Shown here one piece after another: positions 34,853 to 38,038 of a stretch of DNA of 38,038 nt. The translations under genes were made by a program, and so were the position numbers. Each line of letters opens with the position of its first letter. Position 1 is the first letter of the stretch. Under the pieces are notes generated by a model that saw only the letters and a list, made by a program, of their open reading frames with translations, ran no database searches and was not told the DNA's origin. The stretch comes from Opitutia bacterium (GTDB taxonomy: Bacteria > Verrucomicrobiota > Verrucomicrobiia > Opitutales > Seribacteraceae). Location: assembly GCA_002686835.1 (NCBI GenBank), contig NYYP01000029.1, forward strand, positions 1 through 38,038. Direction: 5' to 3'.

Positions 34853-35572
34853 ATGGTTGGTGCACTGCTATTAGCCGCTGGTAGTGGAACCCGAATGCAG
34901 GGAGAAGTGGAAGATAAACTCCTGCACCCGATTGGCCATTCCAATGCTTTTATGCTCTCCTGTGATGCTTTTTTTCAGGCCCCAAAAATAGACAGTCTGG
35001 TAATCGTTCACAAAGACAAATCACAGCTCGCCAAATTAAAGAAATATATAAATATCGTCCTGTCCAATCTCTGCGATATTAAGGACTATGACTTACATTT
35101 TGTTGTTGGAGGAGCACAGAGGCAAGACTCTGTGTTGGCAGGAATTCAGGCATTCCCCGAATATATCTCTCATGTATTAGTGCATGATTGTGCCCGGCCA
35201 TTTATTCGTTCACATACGATTTCTCAAATCGTAAATGAAATTACCAAAGATCGAGCAGTTGCAATAGCAAGACCCCTTCGTGACACTTTACGCGTATGTA
35301 CTGAAGCTCACAAACAACCTCTTTCCCCCTCGAAAACCCGAACAATCGATCGTGCAAATCATTGGTTGATGGAAACCCCGCAGGGTGCCCCTATCAAATG
35401 GCTAAGGCAAGGCCTGGAAAAGGCGAGGCGTGAAGAATTTACAATTACTGATGATATGGCTGCCATCGAACTTCTGGGGCATCCTGTGGGGATGCTCGAA
35501 CCGGATTATCCCAATCCCAAAATTACCACTCCGGAAGATTTTTCTTACGCCGAATTTCTCTTAAAATCATGA
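34853..35572 (+). CDS. ispD: 2-C-methyl-D-erythritol 4-phosphate cytidylyltransferase
   Basis: The protein has 239 residues from the ATG at 34853. A TTG two codons earlier is also in frame. The CTP-binding loop is 'ALLLAAGSGTRMQGEVEDKLLHPIG'. Further family marks are 'VVGGAQRQDSVLAGI', 'VLVHDCARPFI' and 'ETPQGAP', with the late 'ITDDMAAIELLGHPVGM'. It forms CDP-methylerythritol, the substrate of IspE. It starts six bases after the pyrF stop and overlaps ispF by ATGA. Confidence 0.95.
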   Translation: MVGALLLAAGSGTRMQGEVEDKLLHPIGHSNAFMLSCDAFFQAPKIDSLVIVHKDKSQLAKLKKYINIVLSNLCDIKDYDLHFVVGGAQRQDSVLAGIQAFPEYISHVLVHDCARPFIRSHTISQIVNEITKDRAVAIARPLRDTLRVCTEAHKQPLSPSKTRTIDRANHWLMETPQGAPIKWLRQGLEKARREEFTITDDMAAIELLGHPVGMLEPDYPNPKITTPEDFSYAEFLLKS

Positions 35573-36057
35573 ACACACCCACGATACGCATTGGCCATGG
35601 GTTTGATCTTCACCAATTGGTGGAAGACAGAAAGTTAATCTTGGGCGGGGTCGAAATCCCCCACCATTTGGGACTGTTAGGTCATTCCGATGCCGACTGT
35701 TTAATGCATGCTCTTGCCGACGCCATGCTCGGTGCCCTTGCCCTGCCTGACATTGGTCATCATTTCCCGGATACTGATCCCTCCAATCTGGGAATCGACT
35801 CTTCCATCATACTGTCAAAAGTCGTAAGCATGATCCAAGAAAAAGGTTATTTCCCAGGGAATGTAGATCTTACCATCATTGCACAACGTCCAAAATTGGA
35901 AGACTATTTGCCCGCTATTCGTACCAACCTTTCATCTATTTTAGGAATAGGCAAAAATTGTATCGGTTTAAAAGCAACCACCCATGAACACATTGGATCC
36001 CTTGGACGGGAGGAAGGTATCGCCACACACGCCGTGTGTTTGCTTTTTAAAAAATAA
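35569..36057 (+). CDS. ispF: 2-C-methyl-D-erythritol 2,4-cyclodiphosphate synthase
   Basis: This 162-residue protein has zinc ligands in 'GHGFDLHQL' (D-x-H) and the partner His in 'GLLGHSDADCLMHALADAMLGAL'. 'DIGHHFPDTDP' and 'IGLKATTHEHIGSLGREEGI' complete the signature. It cyclises the IspE product. Its ATG overlaps the ispD stop by four bases, which suggests translational coupling, and the order ispD-ispF is the one that is often fused in other bacteria. Confidence 0.97.
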   Translation: MNTPTIRIGHGFDLHQLVEDRKLILGGVEIPHHLGLLGHSDADCLMHALADAMLGALALPDIGHHFPDTDPSNLGIDSSIILSKVVSMIQEKGYFPGNVDLTIIAQRPKLEDYLPAIRTNLSSILGIGKNCIGLKATTHEHIGSLGREEGIATHAVCLLFKK

Positions 36058-36096
36058 AGTGGCTCGGGGATCAATACTTACACCCCCAGGAGGATG

Positions 36097-36513
36097 TTAA
36101 GCGGATACTAACTGATCAGAAAAAAAACGTTCTATCTCGACCTGGGCATTTTCTGGACTGTCCGAAGCATGAACTACATTGCGCATACGGTCAGTCCCTA
36201 AATCTCCACGAATAGTACCTTTGGGTGCAGTGGTCGAATCGGTGGGACCGAGAAGGTCACGCACTCCCTGAACCACATTTTCTCCCTCTAAGATCATCGC
36301 AAGTACAGGACGGGAACTCATAAATCCCGCAATTTCAGGGAAGAAGGGTAAGTGGGCAACATGAGCATAATGTTCACGAAGTAAACCATCATTCAATTGA
36401 ATCATTCGAGTGGCTACTATTGAATAATTCTTTTCTTCAAAGCGTGAAATAACTTTCCCGGCCACTTGTTTTTCCAAGCAGTCGGGTTTGAGAAGTATTA
36501 ATGTTCTTTCCAT
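36097..36513 (-). CDS. ndk: Nucleoside diphosphate kinase
   Basis: This 138-residue protein balances nucleoside triphosphate pools. It starts 'MERTLILLKPDCLEK'. The phosphorylated His is H115 in 'RNVVHASDSPENA', and 'GPTDSTTAPKGTIRGDLG' is the conserved nucleotide loop. Length fits the family. It is convergent with ispF, with 39 bases between stops, and downstream of the clpC terminator on the same strand, so it has its own promoter. Confidence 0.97.
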   Translation of the reverse strand: MERTLILLKPDCLEKQVAGKVISRFEEKNYSIVATRMIQLNDGLLREHYAHVAHLPFFPEIAGFMSSRPVLAMILEGENVVQGVRDLLGPTDSTTAPKGTIRGDLGTDRMRNVVHASDSPENAQVEIERFFSDQLVSA

Positions 36514-36551
36514 TTTGGGATATAATTCCGCCCTATAATAAGCAGAATAAT

Positions 36552-36578
36552 AAAAAAGGCGAGGCGATTACACCCCGC
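36552..36578 (-). terminator. Intrinsic terminator of clpC
   Basis: On the minus strand the RNA reads GCGGGGUG-UAAU-CGCCUCGC (36578 to 36559), an eight-pair stem with two G-U wobbles and a four-base loop. A C and six U residues (36552-36557) follow directly. It lies 30 bases after the clpC stop codon. This is the clearest terminator in the window. Confidence 0.85.
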
Positions 36579-36607
36579 ACACAAGAAAGTTGAAGATGAC
36601 GAAATTA

Positions 36608-38038
36608 TTAGGAGTCTTTATTCTCTTCCTCCTCCTCAGGAGAGGAAACGCCGACTTTCTTCTTCCCTTTCTTAGGCTGTTCAAAACGCAACCCAATTTG
36701 CTCATCCTCGTGAAGGAGCACCTTGATAGGCACAGATTTGCGCAAATCTCCGGAAAGCAAAGCCTCGGCTAAATTATCCTCCAGATATTTTTCAACTGCC
36801 CGGCGTAAAGGTCGGGCACCCAGCTTATTGTCATATCCATGATCGATAAGAAAGTCTTTCGCTTCCTGGGAAACTTCAAGTTTCAATTTGCGTTCTTTCA
36901 AACGCTCAGAAACTTTTTCCAATTCTAGATCGACTATGGACCCCATTTGTTCCTTGAGCAGTTGGCGGAAAATAACAATCTCGGTCAGACGGTTGAGGAA
37001 TTCGGGCTTAAACACCTTCTTTGCCTCATCCATAATTTTGTCTTTGGTTTTTTCAAAATCCTGTTCCGCATCACCAATTGAAAACCCAAGCGATGTATTA
37101 CGTTGTAGTATTTCTGCCCCCACATTGGAGGTCATGATGAGAATGGTATTTCGGAAATCGACTTTTCGCCCCAGGCTGTCAGTCAATCGACCGTCTTCAA
37201 GAATTTGCAAAAGGATTTGAGCAATATCGGGATGGGCTTTTTCTATCTCATCGAAAAGAATGACTGAATAAGGCTTTCTACGAATAGCCTCGGTTAACTG
37301 ACCACCCTCATCGTGCCCAACATACCCTGGAGGAGAACCAATCATACGGGAAACCGCATGTTTTTCCATATACTCGGACATATCGATTTGTATCAAAGAT
37401 TCTTGGTCCCCGAATATTCGTTCGGATAGAACCTTGGCCAAATGAGTTTTCCCCACTCCGGTGGGCCCAAGAAACATAAAGGACCCGATAGGTCTTTTCG
37501 GGTCTTTCAGGTCGGCTCGTGAACGGCGCAAGGCTTTGGCCACAACCTGAGTGGCAAAATCCTGACCCACCACCTGTTCACGCAGTTCCTCTTCTAATTT
37601 GAGCAATTTCTTGCTCTCTTTCGATTCCATGCGGTTGAGGGGAATGCCCGTCCAGTCTGCAACCACCTGAAGCATATCATCCTCGTTTACTTCGGCCCTG
37701 TTTTGCTCCCGGTTTTTCTTCCAGCTTTCAAGGACACGTTCGCGCTTGGCACGAAGTTTCTTTTCCTTGTCTCTTGCTTCTGCTGCATCTTCAAAATTTT
37801 GGTCAGATATAGCACTTTCTTTGAGTGCACAGACTTCTTTGATCTCATCCGACAGGTCTTCAATTTCCTGAGGACGCTTCATTGACTCCATGCGGGAACG
37901 TGCCCCAGCCTCATCGATTGCATCAATGGCTTTGTCAGGCAGAAACTTGCCTGTAACATAACGATCGGTCAATTTGGCCGCAGCCTCCAAGGCTTTGTCT
38001 GTGTAAGTAACATTGTGGTGATCCTCATATTTCGACCG
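36608..38038 (-). CDS. clpC: ClpC-type AAA+ chaperone ATPase, C-terminal part (start beyond window)
   Basis: The frame is open through the right edge; the last codons before the edge read 'RSKYEDHHNVTYTDKAL', matching the end of the first ATPase domain. About 477 residues are present. In order, they are the tail of AAA-1 ('LTDRYVTGKFLPDKAIDAIDEAGA'), a UVR/M-domain coiled coil ('EIKEVCALKESAISDQNFEDAAEARD'), AAA-2 with Walker A 'GPTGVGKTH', pore loop 'GSPPGYVGHDEGGQL', Walker B 'VILFDEIEKAH' and sensor 'TSNVGAE', and the D2 small domain 'GARPLRRAVEKYLEDNLAEALL'. The UVR region marks ClpC rather than ClpB. It unfolds substrates for ClpP. An intrinsic terminator follows. Confidence 0.95.
   Translation of the reverse strand, partial: RSKYEDHHNVTYTDKALEAAAKLTDRYVTGKFLPDKAIDAIDEAGARSRMESMKRPQEIEDLSDEIKEVCALKESAISDQNFEDAAEARDKEKKLRAKRERVLESWKKNREQNRAEVNEDDMLQVVADWTGIPLNRMESKESKKLLKLEEELREQVVGQDFATQVVAKALRRSRADLKDPKRPIGSFMFLGPTGVGKTHLAKVLSERIFGDQESLIQIDMSEYMEKHAVSRMIGSPPGYVGHDEGGQLTEAIRRKPYSVILFDEIEKAHPDIAQILLQILEDGRLTDSLGRKVDFRNTILIMTSNVGAEILQRNTSLGFSIGDAEQDFEKTKDKIMDEAKKVFKPEFLNRLTEIVIFRQLLKEQMGSIVDLELEKVSERLKERKLKLEVSQEAKDFLIDHGYDNKLGARPLRRAVEKYLEDNLAEALLSGDLRKSVPIKVLLHEDEQIGLRFEQPKKGKKKVGVSSPEEEEENKDS

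Noticed and set aside
36058-36096. Bidirectional terminator between ispF and ndk
   Set aside because: CT-GGGG/CCCC-AG pairing has an internal mismatch, a long loop and no T-run on either strand.

Overview
The window looks like chromosome from a Gram-negative bacterium of the Verrucomicrobiota/PVC group. This placement is inferred, because no rRNA is present. The supports are an outer-membrane TonB-dependent receptor, lipoprotein and signal-peptide proteins, a very long GreA-domain protein of the kind known from Chlamydiae and relatives, an ArsR-methyltransferase fusion, a giant FecR-domain exported protein, and generally weak Shine-Dalgarno sequences. Coding density is high and no gap between genes exceeds 300 bases.

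Layout. Positions 1-14434 hold four minus-strand genes, read right to left. The first is a TolQ/MotA-like membrane protein (12158-14434). The second is a MotB/TolR-like single-anchor coiled-coil protein (10545-12161), which overlaps the first by ATGA. The third is an STT3/PglB-type oligosaccharyltransferase (7379-10495). The fourth is a giant FecR-domain, Ala-rich, repeat-filled secreted protein, open from 7306 through the left edge (at least 2435 residues). This is the accessory and most novel part: a possible ion-driven envelope motor pair, a protein N-glycosylation enzyme and a giant exported protein transcribed in one direction.

Positions 14522-18861 hold peptide deformylase, a Fur-family regulator, a TonB-dependent receptor and a divergent YceI-like exported protein, followed by a BI-1 family membrane protein. 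A perfect 11-2-11 inverted repeat lies between the receptor and the YceI gene, just upstream of the receptor start, and is a good candidate for a Fur-type operator.

Positions 19021-27811 hold an M3 oligopeptidase, a small conserved protein, a PfkB sugar kinase and a DUF255 thioredoxin-fold lipoprotein on the plus strand. Convergent to them are the ArsR-methyltransferase fusion and the GreA-domain protein.

Positions 27897-38038 are mostly housekeeping: an MFS transporter and CoaD; PgsA, PgpA and HPr (phosphatidylglycerol synthesis plus PTS phosphocarrier); PTS enzyme I; IspE, IspD and IspF of the MEP isoprenoid pathway with PyrF; nucleoside diphosphate kinase; and the C-terminal part of ClpC, which has a clear intrinsic terminator and runs off the right edge. 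No tRNA, rRNA, CRISPR array, insertion sequence or phage gene was seen.
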